Shown piece by piece: positions 43,790 through 52,800 of a stretch of DNA of 64,000 nucleotides (positions are counted from its first letter, which is position 1; the number at the start of each line of letters is the position of its first letter). The stretch covers positions 173,495-237,494 of the forward strand of contig NZ_JRHC01000007.1 in NCBI RefSeq assembly GCF_000949475.1, in the 5' to 3' direction. The position numbers were made by a program, and so were the translations under genes. The DNA is from Draconibacterium sediminis (GTDB lineage: Bacteria; Bacteroidota; Bacteroidia; Bacteroidales; Prolixibacteraceae). The notes under the pieces were generated by a model. That model did no database searches and was not told where the DNA came from. It worked only from the letters and a program-made list of their open reading frames with translations.

Positions 43790-43985
43790 GATTGTTCGTG
43801 CCGTGCGGATTTATGAATCTGAACCTTCAGGATAGAACATTCCGCGCGGTTTCATCAAAAAAGATTATCAAGATTGCTCGCGCCGCGCGGTTTGGTTAGC
43901 ATTGACTGTAAGTTTTGTTCGCGCTGCACAGTTTCATCAAAAAAATATTTCAGAATGGTCTGCGCCGCGCGGAAAAATGATTCTG
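43790..43985 (+). repeat. Degenerate repeat of about 50 bp with a CGCGCCGCGCGG core
   Basis: Four to five units can be aligned: TTCGTGCCGTGCGGATTTAT, TTCCGCGCGGTTTCATCAAA, CTCGCGCCGCGCGGTTTGG, TTCGCGCTGCACAGTTTCAT and CTGCGCCGCGCGGAAAAATG. Each GC-rich core is followed by an AT-rich spacer with ATCAAAAAA or ATTCTGAA. No reading frame fits. It is part of a 764-bp gap (43602-44365) without a gene. Confidence 0.6.
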
Positions 43986-44005
43986 AATCGTCAGAACCGA
44001 TGATT

Positions 44006-44280
44006 TCGTCCGGGATTACGAACGATCTCTATCCAGCTTTCTTCGCCGGACGAGATCGATTTCATTCTCTTTCCCGGCGCTTCCTGACTACCGTCAGTCG
44101 CACCGGGTTATTGCCTTTCGCCCCTTTGGGGCTCAAAATAAAAAGCGCTGAAAGTGCGCTATACTTTAGCCCGGGGCAAAGTAATTCTTAAAATTACGTC
44201 GCCCCGGGTAACAAGGTAACGTGTTAATCGTCCGGCGAAGAAAGCCGTTCAACGCTGATGGTTGTTCCGGACGAAAAATA
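44006..44280. repeat. TTCGTCCGG...CGCCGGACGA repeat, copy 2
   Basis: Same blocks as at 27677-27850: TTCGTCCGG, CTTCGCCGGACGA, CCCGGCGCTTCC, CACCGGGTTATT, CCTTTCGCCCC. This copy continues with GCCCCTTTGGGGC, AGCGCTGAAAGTGCGCT and AGCCCGGGGCAAAG/GTCGCCCCGGGT, and an inverted TCGTCCGGCGAAGAAAGC near its right end, so it is longer and has several palindromic parts. No transposase gene accompanies it. Confidence 0.6.
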
Positions 44281-44306
44281 GCTCTCTTCGAATGATCGAT
44301 CAAAAA

Positions 44307-44334
44307 CAAAAAAAGGCCGCCACTGGCGACCTTT
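44307..44334 (-). terminator. Terminator after the M3 peptidase gene
   Basis: AAAGGCCGCC and GGCGACCTTT form a stem with one mismatch and a 3-base loop, followed on the minus strand by seven T. It lies 32 bp past the stop of the peptidase gene. Confidence 0.85.
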
Positions 44335-44365
44335 CTTTATATCTCTTGAAAAAACTTTTCACTTA

Positions 44366-46486
44366 TTACAATAACCCTCTGCCTTTCAACAGTGGCTCAA
44401 TTCCCGGTTCTTTCCCACGGAATTGCAAGTACAGTTTCATCGGATCGTCTGATCCACCTTTCGACAATACATTTTCGCGGAACGAAGCAGCAGTTGCCTG
44501 ATCAAACAAACCATTTTCTTTAAAGGCCTGGAAAGCATCTTTATCCAATACTTCAGCCCACAAATAAGCGTAGTAACCAGAAGAATAACCTCCTGAGAAA
44601 ATATGCGAGAAGTAAGTGCTGCGGTAACGTGGTGCAATTTGCGGAATCAATCCGTATTTGTCCATCGACGCTTTCTCGAAAGCCGCAACATCCATATTCG
44701 GATCCACTTCGTTTAAAGTATGGTAATCCATATCTAACAATCCGGCAGCCAAAAATTCAATGGTTGCAAATCCCTGGTTAAAGTGGGCGGCATTGTTGAT
44801 TTTCTCTACCAGTTCATCTGGAATTACTTCACCTGTTTTATAGTGTTTTGCATACAACGCCAACATTTCAGGTTCGAAAGCCCAGTTTTCCATAATTTGC
44901 GATGGAAGCTCAACAAAGTCGCGTGAAACCGAAGTTCCCGACAATGTTCTTGTTTCGCAGTCAGAAAGTAATCCGTGCAAACCATGACCAAACTCGTGGA
45001 ACATTGTTATTACCTGGTCCAGGCTCAACAACGACGGAATATCATCAGTTGGAGCCGGGAAGTTACAAACGTTTGTAATTACCGGAAGAACATTTTCGCC
45101 GTCACGCATTTCCTGTTTGCGGAAAGAGCTCATCCACGCGCCACCACGTTTACTTGGGCGCGCAAAATAATCGGTGTAAAAAATTCCAATTGGTGTACCA
45201 TCGGCTTCTTTTACTTCAAATACTTTTCCGTCTTTGTGGTATTTTGGCAAATCAGTTCTTTCGCTGAATGTAATTCCCCAAAGTTTATTCGCCAAAGTAA
45301 AAATTCCCTGCTGCACGTTGTCAACCTGAAAATAAGGTTTTACATCTTCTTCGCTCAATGCATATTTATCCTGGCGAACTTTCTCGGCATAATACCACCA
45401 GTCCCAGCCTTCAATTTTAATATTGGCGCCTTCTTTGTCGGCAATAGCCTGCATGTCGGCCACCTCTTGTTTGGCTACCGGCAAAGCCTTTTCCCAAACC
45501 TGCGTTAGAATATCGTACACATTTTCAGGATTTTTTGCCATGTTCTCTACCAGAATGTATTCTGCATGGTTGTTGTAACCAAACAGTTTTGCACGTTCGC
45601 TGCGCAATTCAACAATTCGGGCTACAATTTTATTATTGTCGTACTCATTGCCATTGTCGCCTTTCATGATGTAACCTTTGTACAATTTCTCACGCAATTC
45701 GCGGTTTGGCGAATAGGTAAGAAACGGGTACAAACTCGGGCGGCTAATGGTGAAAATCCATTTTCCCTCCTGTCCTTCTTCTTTTGCTGTGGCAGCAGCA
45801 GCCGAAACAGAAGACGCCGGCAGACCTTCTAAATCAGCCTCATCTTCAATAACCAGTTTGAAAGCATTGTTATCTTTCAAAACGTTTTCGCCAAATTGCA
45901 CCGAAAGAGTTGCCAACTCACCGTTGATCTCGCGCATACGCGCTTTTTTATCTGCCGGAAGTTCAGCACCACCGCGTACAAACGACTTGTATTTTTTCTC
46001 CAGGAAACGAGCTTCTTCAGTCGTCAGATCAAGGTTTTCACGTTGCTCGTAAACCGCTTTCACTTTTTTGAATAAACCTTCATTCAGGTTGATATCGTCG
46101 TAGTGTGCCGATAATAGCGGCTCAATATCTTTTTCAATGGCCTGAATACTGTCGTTAGTATCAGCGCCACTCAAGTTACTGAACACATTATTTACACGAT
46201 TTAAAAACGTTCCCGACTTGTCGAGCGCAACCATTGTATTCTCAAAAGTTGGCTCTTCCGGATTGTTTACAATTGCATCAATCTCTTCTTTGTGCAAACG
46301 CATTCCCTCTGCAAAAGCAGGGCGAAAATGTTCGTTTTCAATCTGATCAAACGGCGGAACACCAAATGGTGTGTTCCATTCCTTAAAAAACGGATTCTCC
46401 ATGTTATTTGTACTTTCCTTTTGCTGTGTTTGGCACGATGTGACCACCAAACCCAGGATAAAAACAAAAAATAGCAGTTTTTTCAT
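44366..46486 (-). CDS. M3 family metallopeptidase lipoprotein (peptidyl-dipeptidase Dcp-like)
   Basis: The 706-residue protein has a lipobox ending VVTSC (Cys18). It is typical of the M3A oligopeptidase/Dcp group: NPFFKEWNTPFGVPPFDQI at the N-terminus, a long helical domain, and the zinc motif MFHEFGHGLHGLL near residue 497, with the second Glu ligand in the following helix. GGYSSGYYAYLWAEVLDKDA near the C-terminus is a conserved substrate-side segment. It should remove dipeptides or cut short peptides in the periplasm. TAAATTTG on the minus strand 23 bp before the ATG is a likely promoter. Confidence 0.96.
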   Translation of the reverse strand: MKKLLFFVFILGLVVTSCQTQQKESTNNMENPFFKEWNTPFGVPPFDQIENEHFRPAFAEGMRLHKEEIDAIVNNPEEPTFENTMVALDKSGTFLNRVNNVFSNLSGADTNDSIQAIEKDIEPLLSAHYDDINLNEGLFKKVKAVYEQRENLDLTTEEARFLEKKYKSFVRGGAELPADKKARMREINGELATLSVQFGENVLKDNNAFKLVIEDEADLEGLPASSVSAAAATAKEEGQEGKWIFTISRPSLYPFLTYSPNRELREKLYKGYIMKGDNGNEYDNNKIVARIVELRSERAKLFGYNNHAEYILVENMAKNPENVYDILTQVWEKALPVAKQEVADMQAIADKEGANIKIEGWDWWYYAEKVRQDKYALSEEDVKPYFQVDNVQQGIFTLANKLWGITFSERTDLPKYHKDGKVFEVKEADGTPIGIFYTDYFARPSKRGGAWMSSFRKQEMRDGENVLPVITNVCNFPAPTDDIPSLLSLDQVITMFHEFGHGLHGLLSDCETRTLSGTSVSRDFVELPSQIMENWAFEPEMLALYAKHYKTGEVIPDELVEKINNAAHFNQGFATIEFLAAGLLDMDYHTLNEVDPNMDVAAFEKASMDKYGLIPQIAPRYRSTYFSHIFSGGYSSGYYAYLWAEVLDKDAFQAFKENGLFDQATAASFRENVLSKGGSDDPMKLYLQFRGKEPGIEPLLKGRGLL

Positions 46487-46508
46487 TTCCCAAATATTTA
46501 TGATAATT

Positions 46509-46516
46509 CAAATTTA
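46509..46516 (-). promoter_or_regulatory. Candidate -7 element of the M3 peptidase gene
   Basis: TAAATTTG on the minus strand, matching TAnnTTTG, 23 bp before the ATG at 46486. Confidence 0.45.
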
Positions 46517-46678
46517 GCTGCGCAAGATAATACTTTTCACACCATTACTAAATGACAGAATTCAAGTTTTTCAACTGATTAGGATCGCTTTTGTCTGATT
46601 TTTGGGAAGAACACTACTTCAAGTTTTAATTCTTTGTGATTAGCAGAAAGCTGCTTATGTATATGTTATAAAAATCAG

Positions 46679-46686
46679 TACTTTTG
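46679..46686 (+). promoter_or_regulatory. Candidate -7 element of pheT
   Basis: TACTTTTG matches TAnnTTTG and lies 41 bp before the pheT ATG. The peptidase gene starts in the opposite direction, so the 240-bp gap is a divergent promoter region. Confidence 0.45.
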
Positions 46687-46726
46687 TGCGATTCAAAAAA
46701 AAAATTGACAGAAAAATCATTATAAG

Positions 46727-49177
46727 ATGAAAATTTCATATTCCTGGTTAAAAGATTACATTAAACTGGAACAATCGCCCGAAGAGATTTGCGACATTTT
46801 AACGCAAACCGGTTTGGAAGTTGGCGGTTTGGAAGAGGTTGAAACCGTAAAAGGAGGTTTGGCCGGATTGGTAATTGGCGAAGTTATTACCTGCGAGCAA
46901 CACCCTAATTCAGATCATTTAAGCAAAACAACTGTAAATGTTGGCACCGACGAAGTGTTGCCAATTGTTTGCGGTGCACCAAACGTAGCCGCCGGACAAA
47001 AGGTTGTTGTAGCTACTGTTGGAACTACGCTTTATGATGGTGACCAGGAATTTAAAATTAAAAAATCAAAGATCCGTGGCGAAGTGTCGATGGGAATGAT
47101 TTGTGCCGAAGATGAAATTGGTTTGGGACAAAGTCACGACGGAATTATGGTACTCGATCCGCACGCCAAAGTGGGAACACCGGCAAAAGATTTTTTCAAC
47201 GTGGAGTCAGATTGGGTAATCGAAATCGATCTTACACCCAACCGTATCGACGGAGCTTCGCTAATTGGAGTAGCCCGCGATTTGGCCGCTTTTCTGAAAA
47301 AAACACAGGATATTGAATATACAAAACCATCGGTTGACGATTTTAAAGTTGACAACAACGATTTGGTTATTCCCGTGGAGGTAGAAAATACGGAGGCTTG
47401 CCCGCGTTACGCTGCGGTAACTATTTCAGGCATCGAAGTGAAAGAGTCGCCGGAATGGTTACAAAACCGTTTAAAAATGATTGGTCTGACACCGATTAAC
47501 AACGTGGTTGACATTACCAATTACGTGTTATTTGAAACTGCCCAGCCGCTGCATGCTTTTGATGCCGACGAAATTACCGGCGGAAAAGTGATTGTAAAAA
47601 CCTTGCCTGCAAAAACAAAATTCACTACGCTTGATGAAGTGGAACGCGAACTGGACGAAAACGACCTGATGATTTGCAACGCAGAAGAAGCTATGTGTAT
47701 AGGTGGCGTTTTCGGAGGAATGAAATCGGGCATAAAAGAAACAAGCAAAAACGTGTTTTTGGAAAGTGCTTATTTCGATCCGGTTTATATTCGTAAAACT
47801 GCCCGTCGTCATGGTTTGAATACTGATGCATCCTTCCGTTTCGAGCGCGGTGTTGATCCTAACGGACAAGTTTATGCACTTAAACGTGCCGCTTTGCTGA
47901 TTAAAGAAATTGCCGGAGGAACTATTTCTTCTGACATTATTGATATTTACCCTACACCGATTGAAGATTTTAAAGTGAGTGTTTCGTACGCAAACATCAC
48001 ACGTTTAATCGGTAAAGATCTGGGGGCTGATGTTGTAAAAAGCATTTTGGAATCGCTGGAAATTAAAATTGAAAGCGAGAACGAAACCGGTTTGGAATTG
48101 CTTGTGCCGGCTTACCGTGTTGATGTAAAACGCGAAGCCGATGTAATTGAAGAGATTCTGAGAATCTACGGATACAATAACATTGAAATTCCTACACAGG
48201 TAAAATCGTCGTTGCAAACTGCCGACAAACCAAATCCTGACAGCGTTAAAAACCTGGTTGCAGAAATGCTGACTTCACAGGGTTTTAACGAAATCTGGTC
48301 GAACTCGTTAACAAAATCGAGCTACTACGAAGGATTGGAACAGTACAAAGACGAGCAATCGGTAAAAATGCTGAATCCGTTGAGTGCCGACTTAAACGGA
48401 ATGCGCCAAACCCTGTTATTCGGCGGGCTTGAATGTATTGCATACAACGCCAACCGCCAGAATAAAAACCTGAAGATATACGAATTCGGGAACACTTACT
48501 TTTACAAAGGAACGCAGTTAAAAGACCAGCCGGCCAATAATTATTGGGAAGAAAATCACCTTGGACTTTTCATAAGCGGAAATAAAGAGGCTGAAAGCTG
48601 GACGATGAAAGAAGAAGCTGCATCGTTCTACGGATTAAAATCATACGCTGAAAACATTCTGAAACGCCTTGGTTTATCTGCTGACAATATCCAGGTTGAC
48701 GATTGTGAAGATGAATTATACAGCGAAGCACTGGCTTACACTTACAACAACAAAGTTGTACTTAAATTGGGTATTGTTGCCGGAAAATGGCTGAAGAAAT
48801 TCGAGGTTGAAAACCCGGTTTATTACGCCGATTTCAATTGGGACAATGTATTTAAAGCACACAAACAACATAAAGTGCTGTTTAGCGAGTTGCCAAAATT
48901 CCCGGCTGTTCGTCGCGATCTGGCTTTGCTGCTCGACAAATCGGTGAAGTTTAGCCAGCTAAAAGAAACGGCCTTTAAAATGGAACGCCAGCTATTACGC
49001 GAAGTGGACCTGTTTGACGTTTACGAAGGCAAAGGCGTGCCCGATGGTAAAAAATCGTATGCTGTTAGTTTCATTCTTCGCGACGATAGCAAAACGCTAA
49101 AAGACAAACAAATCGACAAAACGATGCAAAAGCTGATTATGGCTTTTGAACGGGATTTTGGTGCTGAATTACGCTAA
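46727..49177 (+). CDS. pheT: Phenylalanine--tRNA ligase beta subunit
   Basis: The 816-residue protein has the full bacterial PheT layout: MKISYSWLKDYIKLE start, a tRNA-binding OB domain (about 40-150, VIGEVITCEQHPNSDHLSKT) and IEIDLTPNRIDGASLIGVARD. A B3/B4 editing domain with HAFDADEITGG, a B5 domain, and the catalytic-like core with EFGNTYF follow. The C-terminal FDX-ACB anticodon-binding domain comes last (about 725-816; FPAVRRDLALLLDKSVKF). It pairs with PheS, whose gene is not adjacent here, so the two subunits are encoded apart, as is common in Bacteroidota. A terminator follows. Confidence 0.98.
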   Translation: MKISYSWLKDYIKLEQSPEEICDILTQTGLEVGGLEEVETVKGGLAGLVIGEVITCEQHPNSDHLSKTTVNVGTDEVLPIVCGAPNVAAGQKVVVATVGTTLYDGDQEFKIKKSKIRGEVSMGMICAEDEIGLGQSHDGIMVLDPHAKVGTPAKDFFNVESDWVIEIDLTPNRIDGASLIGVARDLAAFLKKTQDIEYTKPSVDDFKVDNNDLVIPVEVENTEACPRYAAVTISGIEVKESPEWLQNRLKMIGLTPINNVVDITNYVLFETAQPLHAFDADEITGGKVIVKTLPAKTKFTTLDEVERELDENDLMICNAEEAMCIGGVFGGMKSGIKETSKNVFLESAYFDPVYIRKTARRHGLNTDASFRFERGVDPNGQVYALKRAALLIKEIAGGTISSDIIDIYPTPIEDFKVSVSYANITRLIGKDLGADVVKSILESLEIKIESENETGLELLVPAYRVDVKREADVIEEILRIYGYNNIEIPTQVKSSLQTADKPNPDSVKNLVAEMLTSQGFNEIWSNSLTKSSYYEGLEQYKDEQSVKMLNPLSADLNGMRQTLLFGGLECIAYNANRQNKNLKIYEFGNTYFYKGTQLKDQPANNYWEENHLGLFISGNKEAESWTMKEEAASFYGLKSYAENILKRLGLSADNIQVDDCEDELYSEALAYTYNNKVVLKLGIVAGKWLKKFEVENPVYYADFNWDNVFKAHKQHKVLFSELPKFPAVRRDLALLLDKSVKFSQLKETAFKMERQLLREVDLFDVYEGKGVPDGKKSYAVSFILRDDSKTLKDKQIDKTMQKLIMAFERDFGAELR

Positions 49178-49202
49178 AAGATTACCACATATAAACTAAC
49201 TT

Positions 49203-49232
49203 GCATCCCGGATTTATTTCCGGGATGTTTGT
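49203..49232 (+). terminator. Terminator after pheT
   Basis: CATCCCGG and CCGGGATG form a stem around ATTTATTT, followed by TTTGTTT. It lies 26 bp past the pheT stop and 20 bp before the next gene. Confidence 0.85.
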
Positions 49233-49250
49233 TTAAAGCAACTACATCGT

Positions 49251-50153
49251 ATGCAAAACCACACAAAAGGAATCATATACGCAGCAATAACTGCTTTCTT
49301 TTGGGGCTTTTTAGCCATCGCCTTAAAAGTTGCCGTACGCGAGGTCGCCCCGGTTACTGTGGTTTGGATACGTTTTGTAGTAGCATTTATTATGCTCTCC
49401 GGCTGGCAGTCTTTTAAATCTCCGGCATCGTTCAGAATTCTGATAAAACCGCCCGTTCTGCTAATACTGGCCGCGCTGGCCCTGTCGTGGAACTACATGG
49501 GTTACATGCTGGGTATCCACCACACAACCCCCAGCAATGCGCAACTTTTTATACAAACCGGACCGCTTATTCTAGCCATTGCAGGCTTTCTCATATTTAA
49601 AGAAAAGCTGCTCCGCAACCAGATTATCGGTTTTTCAATAGCGCTGTTAGGGTTCTCATTTTTCTACCGCGACCAGCTGCAGGCATTTTTCGAAAGTGCT
49701 GATACTTACCAACTCGGAATTCTGTTAACCATATCGGGAGCCCTTGCATGGTCGGTTTATGCCATTTTGCAAAAAAAGCTGGTTCGTACTTTTTCGGTCG
49801 ACAGCCTCAACCTCGTATTGTTCGGACTTCCTGCGCTGTTGTACATTCCTTTTGTTGAATTTCGTCCCTTACTCGAACTAAGCTGGAGCTGGTGGTTGCT
49901 TCTTGTGTTTTTGGGTGCCAACACTTTTATTGCCTATACCTGCCTCGGGAAAGCCCTTAAATACGCCGAAGCCAACAAAGTAAGTATCATCATCATATTA
50001 AACCCGATGATCACTTTTATTACCATGGGAATTTTAACCGAGCTCAATGTTTCATGGGTAGAACACGAGCGGTTTTCGGCTATAACAATTGTTGGTGCAG
50101 CATTGGTATTTCTAGGTGCCGTTCTGGTAGCCCGGAAAAATAAATCGCGCTAA
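49251..50153 (+). CDS. EamA/DMT family transporter
   Basis: The 300-residue protein has ten hydrophobic helices in two EamA repeats. The first begins GIIYAAITAFFWGFLAIALK and the second LLTISGALAWSVYAILQKKL. NYMGYMLGIHHTTPSNAQLF and LGKALKYAEANKVSIIIILN are typical of the drug/metabolite transporter superfamily. The substrate is unknown. It stands alone after the pheT terminator. Confidence 0.92.
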   Translation: MQNHTKGIIYAAITAFFWGFLAIALKVAVREVAPVTVVWIRFVVAFIMLSGWQSFKSPASFRILIKPPVLLILAALALSWNYMGYMLGIHHTTPSNAQLFIQTGPLILAIAGFLIFKEKLLRNQIIGFSIALLGFSFFYRDQLQAFFESADTYQLGILLTISGALAWSVYAILQKKLVRTFSVDSLNLVLFGLPALLYIPFVEFRPLLELSWSWWLLLVFLGANTFIAYTCLGKALKYAEANKVSIIIILNPMITFITMGILTELNVSWVEHERFSAITIVGAALVFLGAVLVARKNKSR

Positions 50154-50318
50154 GTACTTTTCAGCCATTCTAAACACCTGCTTTAACATCATTATTCCAT
50201 ATGTTTCAAACCTGATTTCTGTAACTAATTCCCCCGTTTTCGTATATAATAAAACATAAACGAGCTGTTGCAACTCTTTACTTATTGCATTGGGATACAA
50301 CTTTTAACAGGAATAGCT

Positions 50319-51188
50319 ATGAACTATAGATCGAATAGTATTCTGACACACATCCCTCAAAACCGAGATGGAGAAAGCATTCTTAAACAAGCTTTGTTTT
50401 TTACAAATGCATTAAACATGCGCATCTTCCTTCTCGATGTAATAAAAACCGGGCCGGCAATATTTCATAACCCAAAATCGAAGCGGAACAAGATTCGCCA
50501 CCAGAAGGCCCTGGAAAAGTTTACAGACTTTGTAAAAAACAGCTTAGGCACTGATATTCCTGATAACATAATTTTAAGAATTGGCTGGGGGAAAATCATC
50601 AACACGCTAATTGCCGAATCGGAACGTGGTGGTTACGATTTTGTAATGATAGACAAAAGTAAACATGCCAACAACGAACACCTTTCACCGGCTGATGTAA
50701 GCCGGTATGTAAGCAAGTCTTACTGTCCGGTTCTATCAGTAAACAAAGAATATCCGATAAATGAGATCAAAAGTATCGTTGTGCCGATCGACATTTCGCA
50801 GCACACCAAAAAAAGATTGTATTGGGTAACATTTTTTGCCAAACGGCTGAAAGCAAAAATCCACATTGTTTCAGCATTGCACATCGATATTGAGGAACGA
50901 AAAAGTTTAGCCTACAAAAATGCGGAGAAGATTAGAAAGATGCTTGAGCAACGAGGTGTTGAATGTGAAGTGAAGATTTTAAAAGTTCATGACAGAGAGA
51001 GACACACCGCAATATTAAATTATATAGAAGAAGTTAACGCCGGTATGGTAATGATACGTACGCACCAGGAATCGAGGTTTACCGGAAAAAAGATTGGAAA
51101 ATTTGTTTCGGCAATTGTTCACGGGTGTAATAAACCTGTTTTTACCGTTGGCGGTGTTACCCAAAAATACGATTTGGATGCCATATAA
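50319..51188 (+). CDS. Tandem universal stress protein at the head of the V-ATPase operon
   Basis: I start at the ATG at 50319, which has AGGA seven bases upstream; the reading from 50268 adds 17 unsupported residues. The 289-residue product has two UspA folds: MNYRSNSILTHIPQNRDGES to CPVLSVNKEYP (about 1-145), and IKSIVVPIDISQHTKKRLYW to NKPVFTVGG (about 150-280). The ATP-binding pattern G-x2-G-x9-G-[ST] is not kept in either half, so it probably does not bind ATP in the classical way. It ends 20 bp before the V-ATPase E gene and reads the same way. A second such gene lies inside the operon. Confidence 0.87.
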   Translation: MNYRSNSILTHIPQNRDGESILKQALFFTNALNMRIFLLDVIKTGPAIFHNPKSKRNKIRHQKALEKFTDFVKNSLGTDIPDNIILRIGWGKIINTLIAESERGGYDFVMIDKSKHANNEHLSPADVSRYVSKSYCPVLSVNKEYPINEIKSIVVPIDISQHTKKRLYWVTFFAKRLKAKIHIVSALHIDIEERKSLAYKNAEKIRKMLEQRGVECEVKILKVHDRERHTAILNYIEEVNAGMVMIRTHQESRFTGKKIGKFVSAIVHGCNKPVFTVGGVTQKYDLDAI

Positions 51189-51208
51189 AACTTACAAAAC
51201 CAAAGTGT

Positions 51209-51835
51209 ATGACTGACCGCATTTCAGAAATAACGCAAAAAATCTATAACGAAGGCATTGTTAAAGCCAAAGACGATGCCGACCAGTTGCTTGCTGAAGC
51301 AAAAGAAAAAGCGGATGACATTATTCGGTCGGCTAAACTTAAACAGGATGAGATTATTCGCGACGCACAAAAAAAAGCAGCGGAAAACAAAAAAAGAACA
51401 GAAGCCGAATTGCAACTGGCAGCACGTCAGTTTATAAGCAAGTTAAAACAACAAATTACAGGGCTTATCAACACTGCCCAAATCAACCCGCCAGTTAATG
51501 AAGCCTTTAACGACAGCGATTTCATCAAAAAAATCATACTTACATTAATTGAAAAGTGGAATCCAAAAACCGGTAAAAGTATGGATCTCCACCTGCTTCT
51601 TCCACCCGATGATCAAAAAGAACTGACAGCTTTCCTGCAAAAAAGGGCAACCGAAGCCATGAACAATGGCATTGAAATTTCAGTAGATCCCAAATTAAAA
51701 TCCGGTTTCAGAATTGGCCCAAAGGATGGCAGCTACCTCATCAGTTTCACCGCACAAGACTTTGCAAATTATTTTAAACAATACTTTAAAGACCGAACAA
51801 AAAAGTTACTGTTTGATGCCGCTGAAACAGAGTAA
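51209..51835 (+). CDS. atpE: V-type ATP synthase subunit E
   Basis: The 208-residue protein has a long charged helix at the N-terminus (about 1-80, rich in Ala, Lys, Glu and Asp: EAKEKADDIIRSAKLKQDEI), the peripheral-stalk coiled coil of subunit E. A globular C-terminal domain follows (MDLHLLLPPDDQKELTAFLQ, SGFRIGPKDGSYLISFTAQD). It is the first structural gene of the operon. No separate subunit G/H gene is visible. Confidence 0.92.
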   Translation: MTDRISEITQKIYNEGIVKAKDDADQLLAEAKEKADDIIRSAKLKQDEIIRDAQKKAAENKKRTEAELQLAARQFISKLKQQITGLINTAQINPPVNEAFNDSDFIKKIILTLIEKWNPKTGKSMDLHLLLPPDDQKELTAFLQKRATEAMNNGIEISVDPKLKSGFRIGPKDGSYLISFTAQDFANYFKQYFKDRTKKLLFDAAETE

Positions 51836-51936
51836 AAACCGAAAAGAGGCATCGCAGGAGTTGTGATACAAACATAAATTAAGAGCTGTTTACACCGGGC
51901 TTTAAATGATTTTTGAAGACCATTTAAAATTCGGTT

Positions 51937-52794
51937 ATGCTGATAAAAAGAGAATATTATTGTTTGATTGCCGGGCTTCCCGATTTGTTCTTCGACGAGA
52001 ACAAACCAACTGTTACCGGCAGTGATTTCAGGGAAGAACTGCAACACCAGCTTAGTCAACCCGACTTTAAGTTGGTTGAGTACCTCTTTTTACCTTTCGA
52101 CAATCGAAACCTGCTCAATGTTTTTTTCGGGCAAAACAAACCTTTCTTCTACCCCGGCAACATTACCAAGCACGAATTGGAGTCTCAGTTATCGCCGGAG
52201 AACGAAGAAATTCAGCTTCCGGAATACATGAAAACATTTTTATGCTGGATGAAAGGCATGGATAAAAAACAGGCTGATTTAGAAGATAAAAATATCCTTA
52301 CGACTTTGTTTTTCGAGTACGCATTGAAATGCCCAAATTCATTTCTTCAAAATTGGTTTCGTTTCGAGCTCAACCTGAAAAATATATTTACCGCTTTCAA
52401 CTGTAAAAAATACAACTACGAGCCGGAAATACATTTACTGGAAGTTGAAGGCGAATGTATTGTCTATTCACTACTAATTGAAAACAAACTTAAAGCGGAT
52501 TACTTCGAAGAGTTGCTTCCCTACCACGAAGAACTTTTTAAGATTGCCGAATCGAATAGGGTATGGATTGAAAAGGAAAAAGCAGTTGACAAAATCAAGT
52601 GGGAATACCTGGATGAGAATACCTTCTTTCACTTTTTTACCATTGAGAAGGTGTTGGCATTTACCATAAAACTCCTGCTTATTGAGCGGTGGATGAAAAT
52701 GGATAAAGAAACAGGCAAAAAACTGCTGCACAAATTAATTGACGAGTTAAAAACAAATTATGAATTCCCTGCGGAGTTCAGCTTGACTAAATAA
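51937..52794 (+). CDS. DUF2764 protein of the V-ATPase operon
   Basis: The 285-residue protein begins MLIKREYYCLIAGLPDLFFD, the hallmark of DUF2764, and contains QLPEYMKTFLCWMKG and WFRFELNLKNIFTAFNCKKY. Operons of this type in Bacteroidota and Chlamydia carry it at the place where other bacteria have subunit C, and no C or F gene is seen here, so it may stand in for C as the connector to the membrane ring (inference). It lies 6 bp before atpA and 101 bp after atpE. Confidence 0.9.
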   Translation: MLIKREYYCLIAGLPDLFFDENKPTVTGSDFREELQHQLSQPDFKLVEYLFLPFDNRNLLNVFFGQNKPFFYPGNITKHELESQLSPENEEIQLPEYMKTFLCWMKGMDKKQADLEDKNILTTLFFEYALKCPNSFLQNWFRFELNLKNIFTAFNCKKYNYEPEIHLLEVEGECIVYSLLIENKLKADYFEELLPYHEELFKIAESNRVWIEKEKAVDKIKWEYLDENTFFHFFTIEKVLAFTIKLLLIERWMKMDKETGKKLLHKLIDELKTNYEFPAEFSLTK

Positions 52795-52800
52795 AACAAT

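Noticed and set aside
43790..43985. Short tandem repeat within a coding gene
   Set aside because: No open frame runs through the units and their lengths are not multiples of three.
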